From Brevundimonas guildfordensis (GTDB lineage: Bacteria > Pseudomonadota > Alphaproteobacteria > Caulobacterales > Caulobacteraceae): a stretch of 64,000 bases of DNA. Made by a program: the position numbers and the translations under genes. The notes beneath the pieces were generated by a model, which ran no database searches, was not told where the DNA came from, and saw nothing but the letters and a program-made list of their open reading frames with translations. The DNA lies in NCBI RefSeq assembly GCF_014836405.1, contig NZ_JACSQU010000001.1, positions 248,001-312,000 of the forward strand. Reading direction: 5' to 3'. Shown here piece by piece: positions 1 to 8,499 of this stretch. Position 1 is the stretch's first letter. Every line of letters starts with the position of its first letter.

Positions 1-501
1 TCCATCGCGCCCACGGGCGGCCATGTGCCCGAACGCTCCTGGAAGCAGCGGCTTGAGCGGTTGCGCGCCTTCCCCTCGCTGCGCCAGGTCACGCAGTTCC
101 TTGACCGCACGGTGCGGCCGGCCCTGGACGACGTCGCCGCAGAGTTTCGCGCTCAAGGCTATGCGGTCGAGCAGACCGTCGTGCCTGGCGCGAGCGGCGT
201 CGATGAGCCCGTGCTGCGGGTGATGCTGGATGCGTTCCGGGCCTTCCACTATCACGTGGCGGTGGTTGAAGCGCCGGTGCCTATGTTCAGCGGCCGGATG
301 TCTCGCGAGACCGACCTTTACTATCGCCTCGAAATGTTCACCCAGACGGGTTCGGGCGGCTATGACCTGATGGGGCTCACGCGTCAGCAGGTGATCGACG
401 ACGTGCTGGAACGCTACGAGGCGCACCTGGCGTTCCTCACCCATTCGATGGAGTCGGACACTGCATCCGTGCTCACGCCCCGGATGCCGCCCGCTGGATA
501 A
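1..501 (+). CDS. betT: BCCT-family choline/betaine transporter, C-terminal part (partial)
   Basis: This is the last 166 codons of a gene that begins before the window. The frame is open from base 1 and ends at TAA 499-501. The peptide has no membrane segments. It matches the cytoplasmic C-terminal extension of long BCCT carriers of the BetT type: a VPERSWKQRL linker, a FLDRTVRPALDDVAAEF helix, and a final GGYDLMGLTRQQVIDDVLERYE stretch near residues 115-140. In BetT this tail takes part in osmotic regulation of proton-coupled choline uptake. Substrate cannot be judged from the tail alone. Its position beside the NAGGN osmoprotectant operon supports a role in osmotic stress. Family assignment is fairly sure; the exact symbol is less so. 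Confidence 0.75.
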   Translation, partial: SIAPTGGHVPERSWKQRLERLRAFPSLRQVTQFLDRTVRPALDDVAAEFRAQGYAVEQTVVPGASGVDEPVLRVMLDAFRAFHYHVAVVEAPVPMFSGRMSRETDLYYRLEMFTQTGSGGYDLMGLTRQQVIDDVLERYEAHLAFLTHSMESDTASVLTPRMPPAG

Positions 502-668
502 AGCTGCGCGCAGCGCAAGGGTCGGCACGGCGGCACAGGCCGTGCGTACTCGCAGACGCGCCGCCTGCGGAGGGCCAGCCAAGCGTTGCGCATCCAGGCT
601 AAGAGGCCTGGTGGAACGCGACAGGCTCATGATGGAGCGCGACACGCCGGCTCCTGTCCGTCGTCCTC

Positions 669-1154
669 TCAGAGGCTTAGAGGATCGGGTTCGGACGCCA
701 TGTCGGGAGGCGACATAAGGTCCGCGAGGGCGGCGACGGCGCCCGCGATCTGCCGCCGTTCGTTTGCAGGCAGCAGCGCCAGCCTCGTCAGCACATCGGC
801 GTGAAGCAGGTCCGGGGACTCGGCCAGAGCTTTGTGGCCCGGTTCAGTGAGGCGTGCGTGGACGATGCGACGATCCATCGTCGATCTGTACCGCACGATG
901 AGCCCGCGCGCCTCCAGGCGGTCCAGCACGGCCACGACGGTCGGCGGCGACATGGAGACGTCCCTGGAAATGGCGCGGGTGCTGACCTCGCCGAGATGGC
1001 GGATGGACTGCAGCACCAGAAGCTGGGGAAGCGTCAGGCCCGTCAACCGGGCGATTTCCCGCGAGCGGACATCGATCGCCTGGCCGATGCGACGGACCGC
1101 GCGCACCAGAGACTCGTTGGCGTCAGCGGCTGAAGGCAGGGGAATTTCGCTCAT
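669..1154 (-). CDS. MarR-family transcriptional regulator
   Basis: 161-residue cytoplasmic DNA-binding protein of normal MarR length. A helical N terminus is followed by the winged helix: LTLPQLLVLQSIRHLGEVSTRAISRDVSMSPPTVVAVLDRLEARGLI (about residues 41-87), then the wing around RSTMDRRIVHARLT. The C-terminal dimerisation helices carry the usual LPANERRQI pattern. It is divergent from the NAGGN operon, with only 64 bp between the two starts, so it could control that operon, itself, or both. I found no strong inverted repeat in the gap, and no Shine-Dalgarno precedes its ATG, so translation may be leaderless. The ligand is unknown. Confidence 0.85.
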   Translation of the reverse strand: MSEIPLPSAADANESLVRAVRRIGQAIDVRSREIARLTGLTLPQLLVLQSIRHLGEVSTRAISRDVSMSPPTVVAVLDRLEARGLIVRYRSTMDRRIVHARLTEPGHKALAESPDLLHADVLTRLALLPANERRQIAGAVAALADLMSPPDMASEPDPLSL

Positions 1155-1218
1155 CGGGTTGAACTCATTCGTGGACTAACCATTTGTACACGCTGCATCA
1201 ACATTTCAAGGAGGGCCC

Positions 1219-2994
1219 ATGTGCGGTCTTAGCGGCGAGATCAACTTCGACGGGCGCCCCGCCGATGCCGGCGCGGTTCAACGGATGACGGACGCCCTCT
1301 CGCCTCGCGGACCGGATGGGTCCGGGATCGTGATGCGCGGGCCAGTGGGGTTGGGGCATCGACGCCTCAAGATCATCGATCTGTCCGAGAAGGCGCAGCA
1401 GCCGATGGTGGACGCCGACCTGGGCGTCACCCTGGCCTTCAACGGCTGCATCTACAACTACCCGGAATTGCGTGAGGAACTTCAGGGGCTGGGCTTCCGC
1501 TTCTTCTCGCACGGCGACACAGAGGTGATCATCAAGGCCTGGAAGGCCTGGGGCGAGGCCTGCGTCGATCGGTTCAAGGGGATGTTCGCCTTCGTCCTCC
1601 ACGAGCGCGACAGCGGTCGGATCGTAATCGCGCGTGACCGCTTCGGCATCAAGCCGCTGTATCTGGCGGAACGCGGCAAGCGGCTGCGCTTCGCCTCGAC
1701 CCTACCTGCGCTTCTGGCGGCGGGGGAGGTCGACAAGACGATCGATCCGGTGGGGCTGCACCATTATATGACCTTTCATGCGGTAGTGCCGCCGCCGCAC
1801 ACCCTCCTGAAGGGTGTGAAGAAGTTCCCCGCAGCGACGATCCGGGTGATCGAGCCGGACGGCGCGTCGCGCGAACGGGTCTACTGGCGTCCCGACATGA
1901 CCCGCCATGTCGAAGACGCCGCCCTGACCGCCGAGGACTGGCGCGACCAGGTGCTGGATGGCCTGCGCACGGCGGTGAAGCGCCGCATGGTCGCCGATGT
2001 CCCGGTCGGCGTGCTGCTGTCGGGCGGGGTGGATTCCAGCCTGATCGTGGGTCTGCTGGCTGAGTTGGGGCAGAAGGACCTGATGACCTTTTCAGTCGGC
2101 TTCGAGGAGGCCAACGGCGAGAAGGGGGATGAGTTCGTCTATTCCGATCTGATCGCCCGTCATTACGGGACGAAGCACCATCAGATCTTCGTGCCGCACC
2201 AGCGGCTGATGGACGCCCTTCCGGGCACGATCGCCGCCATGTCCGAGCCGATGGTCAGCTACGACAATGTCGGCTTCTACCTGCTCAGTCAGGAAGTGTC
2301 GAAACACATCAAGGTCGTCCAGTCCGGGCAAGGGGCCGACGAGGTGTTCGGCGGCTATCATTGGTATCCGCCCCTGGTCGGGGCGGCTGACCCGGTCGAG
2401 GCCTACGCCCGCGCCTTCTTCGATCGCAGCCACGAAACCCTGAAGACCCAGCTGAACGGCGCCTATATGACGGATGTCGACGTCAGCCGGGCTCTGGTCG
2501 AGGCCCATTTCGCGCAAGCCGGGGCGCAGACGCCGGTCGACAAGGCGCTGCGGCTGGATAGCCAGATCATGCTGGTCGATGATCCGGTGAAGCGGGTCGA
2601 CAACATGACCATGGCCTGGGGTCTGGAGGCGCGCGTGCCCTTCCTCGACCACGAACTGGTCGAACTGGCTGGCCGCATCCCGCCGGAACACAAACTGGCC
2701 CAGGGCGGCAAGGGCGTGCTCAAGGAGGCGGCGCGCCTCGTCGTCCCTTCAGAGGTGATCGACCGCAAGAAGGGCTATTTCCCGGTGCCCGCGCTCAAAT
2801 ACATCCAAGGCCCCTATCTCGACCTTGTGCGCGAAACCCTCACCAATCAGGCGGCGCGTGATCGCGGCCTGTTCGACAGGGCCTATCTGGATCGCCTGTT
2901 CGCTGACCCGACGGGACATATCACCCCTCTGCAAGGTTCGGAGTTGTGGCAAGTCGCCGTCCTCGAGATGTGGATGCAGCAACATGGCGTCTGA
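1219..2994 (+). CDS. asnO: N-acetylglutaminylglutamine amidotransferase (asparagine synthetase-like)
   Basis: 591 residues. The start is fixed by a good AAGGAGGG ribosome site and by Cys2 (MCGLSG), the N-terminal nucleophile of class II glutamine amidotransferases. The synthetase half carries the PP-loop SGGVDSS near residue 270. The protein belongs to the AsnB superfamily, but its neighbours identify it as the amidotransferase of the NAGGN pathway: it transfers glutamine-derived ammonia to N-acetylglutaminylglutamine to give the amide, a compatible solute made under osmotic stress. The next gene overlaps it by 11 bp, so the two are translationally coupled. Ordinary asparagine synthetase is the alternative, made unlikely by the ngg and M42 partners downstream. 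Confidence 0.9.
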   Translation: MCGLSGEINFDGRPADAGAVQRMTDALSPRGPDGSGIVMRGPVGLGHRRLKIIDLSEKAQQPMVDADLGVTLAFNGCIYNYPELREELQGLGFRFFSHGDTEVIIKAWKAWGEACVDRFKGMFAFVLHERDSGRIVIARDRFGIKPLYLAERGKRLRFASTLPALLAAGEVDKTIDPVGLHHYMTFHAVVPPPHTLLKGVKKFPAATIRVIEPDGASRERVYWRPDMTRHVEDAALTAEDWRDQVLDGLRTAVKRRMVADVPVGVLLSGGVDSSLIVGLLAELGQKDLMTFSVGFEEANGEKGDEFVYSDLIARHYGTKHHQIFVPHQRLMDALPGTIAAMSEPMVSYDNVGFYLLSQEVSKHIKVVQSGQGADEVFGGYHWYPPLVGAADPVEAYARAFFDRSHETLKTQLNGAYMTDVDVSRALVEAHFAQAGAQTPVDKALRLDSQIMLVDDPVKRVDNMTMAWGLEARVPFLDHELVELAGRIPPEHKLAQGGKGVLKEAARLVVPSEVIDRKKGYFPVPALKYIQGPYLDLVRETLTNQAARDRGLFDRAYLDRLFADPTGHITPLQGSELWQVAVLEMWMQQHGV

Positions 2995-4729
2995 CCTTCG
3001 TCTCGCGCGCCCCAAGGCGCACCGGCTAAAACGTCTGCGCCATGAAGGGCTGAAGCCCCCCGTGCAGGCCGGCCGCGAGCCTGCGCGGGACGCGGTGCTG
3101 GACTGCGGCTGGGGCCGCCTCCTGTTCGCCCAGACCTTCGAGACCGCCGCGCCCCTGGTCGAGGCTTTGCGCGCGGAGGGGCCGGATCGCCGCGACATCG
3201 CCTTCTACGTCCGCAATCCCCACGTCCTGCTCGCCTCTGCGCCGCAGGAGGTGTTCCTTGATCCGTCCCATACCTATCGGCTTGACCTGGTGACCTATCG
3301 GTCCAGCCGCCGTCAGCCGCGGGGCTTCACCATTCGCCGCCTCATGTCGGAAGCGGATGCCCATGCGGTCAATGATATCTACGCCAAGCGTCGCATGGTG
3401 CAGGCGCCGCCGGACTTCATCTGGTCGCGTCGCGACGACCGAACCCTGTCATATTTCGTCGCCGAGGACCTGGTGACGGGGGCGGTAATTGGCACGGTGA
3501 CGGGGGTGAACCACGCCCGCGCCTTTGAGGATCCGGAGAACGGCGCATCCCTGTGGTGCCTGGCGGTTGATCCCCAAGCGGCCCAGCCGGGGATCGGGGA
3601 GGCCCTGGTTCGCCGCCTGGCGGAGCACTTCAAGACGCACGGCCTAGCCTACATGGACCTTTCGGTCATGCACGATAACGCTCAGGCTATCGCCCTTTAT
3701 GAGAAACTGGGCTTCCGACGCGTCCATTTCTTCGGCGTGAAGCGCAAGAACCCGATTAATGAAGCCTTGTTCGTGGGACCCTCTGACGACCATGCGCTCA
3801 ACCCCTATGCCCGGATCATCGTGGACGAAGCGCGACGACGGGGCATCCAGACCGACATCATCGACGCAGAAGGGGGGCTGTTCCGCCTTTCGTGGGGCGG
3901 GCGGTCCGTCCGCTGCCGCGAAAGCCTTTCTGAACTGACCTCGGCCGTGGCCCTCAGCATCTGCGACGACAAGCGGGTGACCCGCAGGGTCGTGGAAGCC
4001 GCCGGAGTGCGCGTGCCCCGCCGCATCGATCCGCAGGATCTCGACGCGATCGACGAAGCGCTGGAGACCTATGGTCAGTTGGTGGTCAAACCCGCGCGAG
4101 GGGAGCAGGGCAAGGGCGTGGCCGTGGGTCTGAAGACGATGGCCGACGTTCAGGCGGCTCTCTTGCGAGCACGGCGTATCTGCCCGGAAGTCCTTGTCGA
4201 GGAGCAGGTGGAAGGCGAGGATCTGCGCCTGGTCGTGATCGACTATGAGGTCGTGGCCTGCGCCGTGCGGCGTCCGCCGCGCGTCATCGGCGACGGTCGC
4301 TCGACTTTGCGCGCTCTCATCGAACATCAGAGCCGCCGACGCGCCGCGGCCACGGGCGGGGAATCCAGCATCCCCATTGACGCCGAGACGGAGCGCACCC
4401 TGGCGGAGGCCGGTTATGGCCTGGATGATGTCGCAGTAGAGGGCGAGGAGATCCTTGTCCGCAAGGCGGCCAACCTGCATCTGGGCGGCACCATCCATGA
4501 CGTCACGGATAAGGTGCATCCGGTTCTGGTTGAAGCCGCCATGGCGGCGGCGCGGGCCATCGACATCCCGGTGACGGGGATCGACCTGATGGTGCGTGCG
4601 CCCGATCAGCCAGATTACGCCTTCATTGAAGCCAATGAACGTCCTGGCCTGGCCAATCACGAGCCCCGCCCCACAGCGGAACGGTTCATCGATCTGCTGT
4701 TTCCGCTGTCGGCGCGCACCGACGCCTGA
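2984..4729 (+). CDS. ngg: N-acetylglutaminylglutamine synthetase (GNAT + ATP-grasp fusion)
   Basis: 581-residue two-domain enzyme that acetylates glutamine and ligates it to a second glutamine, giving N-acetylglutaminylglutamine. The GNAT domain spans about residues 100-250 (LWCLAVDPQAAQPGIGEALVRRLAEHF is the acetyl-CoA loop). The ATP-grasp ligase fills about 265-575 (VVKPARGEQGKGVAVG is the nucleotide loop; DLMV...FIEANERPG are metal-binding residues). The ATG at 2984 lies inside the end of asnO; a longer open frame upstream has no family similarity. GNAT plus ATP-grasp fused in this order, sandwiched between asnO and an M42 peptidase, is the hallmark of the NAGGN locus described in Sinorhizobium and Pseudomonas. 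Confidence 0.9.
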   Translation: MASDLRLARPKAHRLKRLRHEGLKPPVQAGREPARDAVLDCGWGRLLFAQTFETAAPLVEALRAEGPDRRDIAFYVRNPHVLLASAPQEVFLDPSHTYRLDLVTYRSSRRQPRGFTIRRLMSEADAHAVNDIYAKRRMVQAPPDFIWSRRDDRTLSYFVAEDLVTGAVIGTVTGVNHARAFEDPENGASLWCLAVDPQAAQPGIGEALVRRLAEHFKTHGLAYMDLSVMHDNAQAIALYEKLGFRRVHFFGVKRKNPINEALFVGPSDDHALNPYARIIVDEARRRGIQTDIIDAEGGLFRLSWGGRSVRCRESLSELTSAVALSICDDKRVTRRVVEAAGVRVPRRIDPQDLDAIDEALETYGQLVVKPARGEQGKGVAVGLKTMADVQAALLRARRICPEVLVEEQVEGEDLRLVVIDYEVVACAVRRPPRVIGDGRSTLRALIEHQSRRRAAATGGESSIPIDAETERTLAEAGYGLDDVAVEGEEILVRKAANLHLGGTIHDVTDKVHPVLVEAAMAAARAIDIPVTGIDLMVRAPDQPDYAFIEANERPGLANHEPRPTAERFIDLLFPLSARTDA

Positions 4730-4733
4730 ACCC

Positions 4734-5861
4734 ATGTCAGGAGCGACCTTGACCTCACCGAAGATCGACCTCGACTACCTGAACGCCCGTCTGGGAGAAC
4801 TCCTGAACCTGCCTAGTCCGACAGGCTACACGGACGAAGCCGTCTGGGCCCTGTGCCGAGAACTCGAGCGTTTGGGCCTCGATTACGAACTGACCCGGCG
4901 CGGCGCGATCCGGGCGCGTCTGCCGGGGCTCGAAGCCAATCCGGCGCGGGCCATCGTGGCGCATGTCGATACGCTCGGCGCCCAGGTGAAGGCGGTGAAG
5001 GACAACGGCCGGCTTGAACTTGTGCCGATCGGCCATTGGTCGTCGCGTTTCGCGGAGGGCGCGCGCTGCACAGTCTTCGCCGAAGGCGGGGGCTATCGCG
5101 GGACGATTCTTCCCCTGAAGGCATCCGGACACACCTTCAACGAAGAGGTGGACGACCAACCCGTCAATTGGCGTCAGGTCGAACTGCGCATCGACGCCGT
5201 GACACACGGGCGAGCCGACACCCTGGCTCTGGGCGTGGATGTCGGCGACATCGTCGCCATCGACGCCCAGCCCGAGTTTACCGACAGCGGTTTCATCGTC
5301 TCGCGCCATCTCGACGACAAGGCGGGCGTGGCCGTCATGCTGGCCGCCCTGGAATGCATGCTGCGCGAGGAACGCACGCCGACGGTCGACACCTGGTGGC
5401 TGTTCACGATCGCAGAGGAAGTGGGCGTAGGAGCCTCCTCCGTCCTGGTCCCGGACGTAGCGGCGCTGGTCACAGTGGATAATGGAACCACCGCGCCCGG
5501 CCAGAACTCGTCCGAGTTCGGGGTCACCATAGCCATGGCCGACCAAACCGGACCCTTTGACTGGCACCTCTCGCGCAAGCTGGTGCAACTGGCTCGGGAC
5601 CACGACATACCGCACCAGAAAGACGTGTTCCGCTACTATCGTTCGGATTCCGCCTCGGCCCTTGAATCCGGCGCCGACATCCGCACAGCACTGGTGACGT
5701 TCGGCGTGGACGCCAGCCACGGCTATGAGCGTATCCATCAAAACGCTCTGTTCGATCTCGCCCGGCTTTTGATCGCCTATGCCCAGAGCGGGGTGGAGAT
5801 CGAGCGAGACGCCCGCGCGCTGACCAGCATCCGCGGTTTCACGCATCAGCCCCGCATTTGA
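4734..5861 (+). CDS. NAGGN-system M42-family peptidase
   Basis: 375-residue metallopeptidase of the M42/M20 clan, third gene of the NAGGN operon, starting 5 bp after the ngg stop. Metal and catalytic motifs are in place: AHVDTLGAQVKAV (His/Asp), LDDKAGVAVML (bridging Asp), AEEVGVGAS (catalytic and metal Glu), VTVDNGT (Asp) and SHGYER (final His). The family is regularly found with asnO and ngg. It may hydrolyse or recycle the dipeptide amide, but its substrate is not firmly established. The ATG at 4734 is preferred to the longer frame because homology begins at KIDLDYLNARLGELLNLPSPTGY. Confidence 0.88.
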   Translation: MSGATLTSPKIDLDYLNARLGELLNLPSPTGYTDEAVWALCRELERLGLDYELTRRGAIRARLPGLEANPARAIVAHVDTLGAQVKAVKDNGRLELVPIGHWSSRFAEGARCTVFAEGGGYRGTILPLKASGHTFNEEVDDQPVNWRQVELRIDAVTHGRADTLALGVDVGDIVAIDAQPEFTDSGFIVSRHLDDKAGVAVMLAALECMLREERTPTVDTWWLFTIAEEVGVGASSVLVPDVAALVTVDNGTTAPGQNSSEFGVTIAMADQTGPFDWHLSRKLVQLARDHDIPHQKDVFRYYRSDSASALESGADIRTALVTFGVDASHGYERIHQNALFDLARLLIAYAQSGVEIERDARALTSIRGFTHQPRI

Positions 5862-6300
5862 CGCGGTGAGTTTACCGCACGCGGCAGCGCGCGCGAATAC
5901 CGCTCTCCCTCTTGCGCTGGTCGTGAACTTACAGGTCCGGTTTCACACTGAGGTCGGACTGGGCGTACCCGCCCCGCTGTGGTCGCCGTATCCCGGCGAG
6001 CTGCGAAGTCTGGCCGTAAGCCCCCTAAAGTTCATGCTCTACGTCAAAGATGGTTAGGCGGAGATCATCGTCCGCGGTTTGCGCGGAGCGGAGCGTCCGA
6101 CTTTCGTCCTCTTGGGCGGTGACGGCAGGTCCACGACCTTATCGCCTGGCCGGACAGCAGGCATTCATCAGGCCTGTGAATGTCGCCTCTCGGACAGGGT
6201 GGCAATGTCCGCAACTGGCGCTGAGGAGATCCTGAGAGCGTAGACTGGCAGCTGACAAAGGGTGGCGACCGTAATGGAGGTTGGCTATGCGCCAGTCTGA
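5862..6300. other. Gene-poor gap between NAGGN operon and recombinase
   Basis: 439 bp with only short open frames that show no recognisable protein character. There is no tRNA gene that could have served as an integrase attachment site. An ATG at 6287 opens a 17-codon frame that dies at 6338-6340; it may be the displaced 5' end of the recombinase gene that follows. Confidence 0.5.
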
Positions 6301-6372
6301 CCTGTTCATTCGACCCTCATTGGTCCCAAGGCGCCGCTGAAGCCGAAGCATATCTGGGCAATTCCACAGCAG

Positions 6373-6888
6373 TTGAAAGTCGCTAGGAAAGTGCGCGACC
6401 TTGCGATGTTCAACTGCGCTCTGGTTTCCAAGCTGCGGGCCTGTGACCTAGTTCGGCTCCGGGTTAGCGATGTGGCGCCCGGCGGCGTGCTTCGCCAGCG
6501 CTCGATTGTCATCCAGCAGAAGACCGGAAGGCCTGTTCCTTGCGAGATCACGGAGCCTGCGCGCGACGCCATCGCCGCTTGGCTGACGAGCCGCGGACAG
6601 CGCGACGATGACTGGCTGTTTCCGAGCCGCAGCCGACCAGGTCAGCACATTGGCGCCCCTCAGCACGCGCGGCTCGTTGATCGTTGGGTTCAGATGATCG
6701 ACCTGGAACCGCAGGGTTACGGGACCCACAGCCTCAGGCGGACGAAGGTTGCGCTCGTTTACAAGAAGACGGGCAATCACCGGGCATGTCAGCTCCTGCT
6801 CGGCCACAGGAAGCTGGAGAGCACCGTCAGATACCTCGGCATCGAAGTGGACGACGCCCTGGAAATATCAGGACAGATAGATCTGTGA
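6373..6888 (+). CDS. Tyrosine recombinase/integrase, 5' end disturbed
   Basis: Catalytic domain of a short, single-domain tyrosine recombinase (phage-integrase fold). Visible motifs: SKLRACDLVRLRVSDV (first catalytic Arg), QQKTGRPVPCEI (Lys hairpin), GTHSLRRTK (HxxR box), LLLGHRKLESTVRYLG (second His, then the nucleophile Tyr). Members of this small family start near LIGPKAPLKPKHIWAI. Here that segment is present in frame from about 6316, upstream of the first usable start (TTG 6373), and the frame is open from 6301 with no ATG, GTG or TTG. The gene is therefore either frameshifted at its 5' end (an ATG at 6287 lies in another frame) or uses a rare start. The missing Shine-Dalgarno fits decay. 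Confidence 0.8.
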   Translation: MKVARKVRDLAMFNCALVSKLRACDLVRLRVSDVAPGGVLRQRSIVIQQKTGRPVPCEITEPARDAIAAWLTSRGQRDDDWLFPSRSRPGQHIGAPQHARLVDRWVQMIDLEPQGYGTHSLRRTKVALVYKKTGNHRACQLLLGHRKLESTVRYLGIEVDDALEISGQIDL

Positions 6889-6892
6889 CTGG

Positions 6893-6920
6893 CGACCGGG
6901 CCCGAAAGCGGGCCCGGTCG
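6893..6920. terminator. Strong hairpin terminator between convergent genes
   Basis: Perfect 12-bp inverted repeat CGACCGGGCCCG / CGGGCCCGGTCG with an AAAG loop, 5 bp after the recombinase stop and just before the 3' end of the convergent immunity gene. The T-tract is poor (TTGT), so it is a GC-rich, possibly bidirectional terminator. Confidence 0.75.
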
Positions 6921-6927
6921 TTGTCGC

Positions 6928-7524
6928 CTAAGGGAGGTTAGCGGACCTCGCTTGCCAAGCACGAAATACACCGATCAAATCCGGCAGGTTGTGCGGACCA
7001 CCATATGCTTTGAATTTCTGTTGCTCGACCTTGGCATGCCACCATCCCAAGTCGCCGTCCAAACCCTGTCCCGCTTCCGCCTCGGACATGTTGTGGAAGA
7101 CAGGCGTGAATGGCCGTTCCGCTAACGATGTATCCGTCAGATCAACCGTGAGGCTCCAGCCCGGATTGTCGAGCGTTTCCACTGTGATCCCGTAGGCGTG
7201 TTCCCAGTCTTCATCGCACTGCGAGAAATACCACTGCGTCAGCCATATTAGTGGGTCGGCAGATCCAGTTGGCTCAGGCGCAGACCACTCTGATCGCCGA
7301 CGGTCGAACAAAGCCCGTTGCGCATTGTTGATGCTGTCCGGCTCTAGATCGACCTCCCGCTTCGAAGGCGGCAACACCCAGCCGGGCTGATCCCTGTCGT
7401 AGAACAGAGTGCCATGGATGCCGTTGGCGTCGCGCTTCAGAATAGGGCGCGACCACAACGGCGTAAGTAGCGCCTTCGCTCGATCCTCGCCAAGCCGGTC
7501 GAACACGTCTTCAACGACATCCAT
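6928..7524 (-). CDS. Imm53-type immunity protein fused to an unnamed N-terminal domain
   Basis: 198 residues from the first ATG. The C-terminal half matches immunity protein 53 of polymorphic toxin systems: WLTQWYFSQCDEDWEHAYGI then TLDNPGWSLTVDLTDTSL (about residues 93-132). The N-terminal half has a second conserved-looking module ending in NGIHGTLFYDRDQ and PPSKRE. The frame stays open upstream of the ATG to 7638 and reads ILKNIQIIDGAWN..., which looks like the true family N terminus, but no ATG, GTG or TTG exists there; ATC at 7632 lies where Met is expected. No toxin gene (RHS, CDI, WXG) is nearby, so it is an orphan. Function as an immunity protein is inferred from the fold family only. 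Confidence 0.72.
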   Translation of the reverse strand: MDVVEDVFDRLGEDRAKALLTPLWSRPILKRDANGIHGTLFYDRDQPGWVLPPSKREVDLEPDSINNAQRALFDRRRSEWSAPEPTGSADPLIWLTQWYFSQCDEDWEHAYGITVETLDNPGWSLTVDLTDTSLAERPFTPVFHNMSEAEAGQGLDGDLGWWHAKVEQQKFKAYGGPHNLPDLIGVFRAWQARSANLP

Positions 7525-7638
7525 ATCTTGATCAATGCCGGGGAACAGTTCAGCGAACTCTTCGTCCGTGGCTTGGAAGATGCTGAAGGTCGCGTTCCAC
7601 GCCCCGTCGATGATCTGGATATTTTTCAGGATGGCAGA

Positions 7639-7944
7639 TTAGCAATAGAGACGTCCCGAACGTCGCCTACGGGTTGTAAGCTGCCTTCTCCACTTTGTCC
7701 TAAACGAGACGCTGCAAAACAAAAAGCCCCGCCACCCGGCGAAGGCGACGGGGCGCACAGCGCACGACCCAGCTACTCCGCCGCGCCCGTTAACCTGACG
7801 AACTGATCACGGCTCTCGACCTCATGGCCGCGTGCGCTGGCGGGAGGGCCTGTAGCGCTTGGATCAGGGCGCGGCACCCCATCTCTACGGATCAGGCGCC
7901 TGCGAGCCTTATCGGACAGGCGTCAGGTCAACGGAGACTTGACC
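7639..7944. other. Gap with no recognised gene
   Basis: About 300 bp. It holds the terminator-like hairpin at 7726-7754. The plus-strand frame 7528-7806 overlaps the immunity gene's open frame and has no protein character, so I do not call it. Confidence 0.4.
7726..7754 (-). terminator. Hairpin with minus-strand T-tract, one of two near-identical copies
   Basis: Arms GCCCCGCC and GGCGACGGGGC with a 10-nt loop. Read leftward it is followed by TTTTTGTTTTG, so it should stop minus-strand transcripts. No minus-strand gene is seen immediately to its right. The same arms, including the bulge, recur at 14106-14133. Confidence 0.6.
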
Positions 7945-8469
7945 GTGCCCCCCCAAACTACCGACCTGGAGCGTCGCGTCCTCGCGCACGAGCGCATCCT
8001 TCAGTTCCTTCTCGCCGAGATGGCACGAGAGGACGCCCCCCTGCTGGATCGCCTCCTTGCCGCTTTCTCGCCTCAGGGGCGTAAAGCGCATCAGCATGAC
8101 TATACTGACGCCGAGGACTACGCAGAGGCGTTCGTCAGGCAGGTTGCGAAGCTGGGCGAAGAAAGGGCCGCGCTAAAGCCGAAGGTGGACTATCCCCCAT
8201 CGCACAGCATGACGGCCTCTCCGGAAAGACCGACAGAGATTCCAGTCGTCGTGGAGCCGCGAAGTGGCGTTTGGCAGGTGAGGCGATCGACCAAGCACAT
8301 CGGGGACTATCTCGACCGAAGCGCCGCAGTAGAGACGGCCCTGCAGATCGCCATCGCGGAGTGCCGTCTCGGAGCGAACGTCAAGCTCGTCGTGGAAGGC
8401 GTCACAATCTCTGTCAGCAACACCGAACACCCGCCGGGCCTTGAAGATTTGCCATCTGTCGCCAGATAG
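7945..8469 (+). CDS. Hypothetical protein, DUF2188-like C-terminal module
   Basis: 174 residues from GTG 7945, chosen because GGAG at 7933-7936 is well spaced; a TTG at 7939 is too close. The N-terminal 100 residues are helical and charged (LERRVLAHERILQFLLAEMAREDAPLLDRLL). The C-terminal 70 residues have the layout of small DUF2188-type domains: VVVEPRSGVWQVRR, then an alanine-rich helix, then ANVKLVVEGVT. The next gene repeats this module, so the two look like tandem paralogues. Cytoplasmic, no motifs pointing to catalysis. Function unknown. Confidence 0.6.
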   Translation: MPPQTTDLERRVLAHERILQFLLAEMAREDAPLLDRLLAAFSPQGRKAHQHDYTDAEDYAEAFVRQVAKLGEERAALKPKVDYPPSHSMTASPERPTEIPVVVEPRSGVWQVRRSTKHIGDYLDRSAAVETALQIAIAECRLGANVKLVVEGVTISVSNTEHPPGLEDLPSVAR

Positions 8470-8499
8470 CGGCCGGCTTCAACCTCTGGAGATGCTTCG

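Noticed and set aside
3644..4735. 363-codon minus-strand frame
   Set aside because: Antisense shadow of ngg; composition like the other shadows.
5866..6057. 63-codon frame after the M42 peptidase
   Set aside because: No ribosome site, unconvincing composition.
6887..7760. Possible toxin-antitoxin or contact-dependent inhibition locus
   Set aside because: Only an immunity-like gene is present; no toxin, secretion or repeat gene is found beside it.
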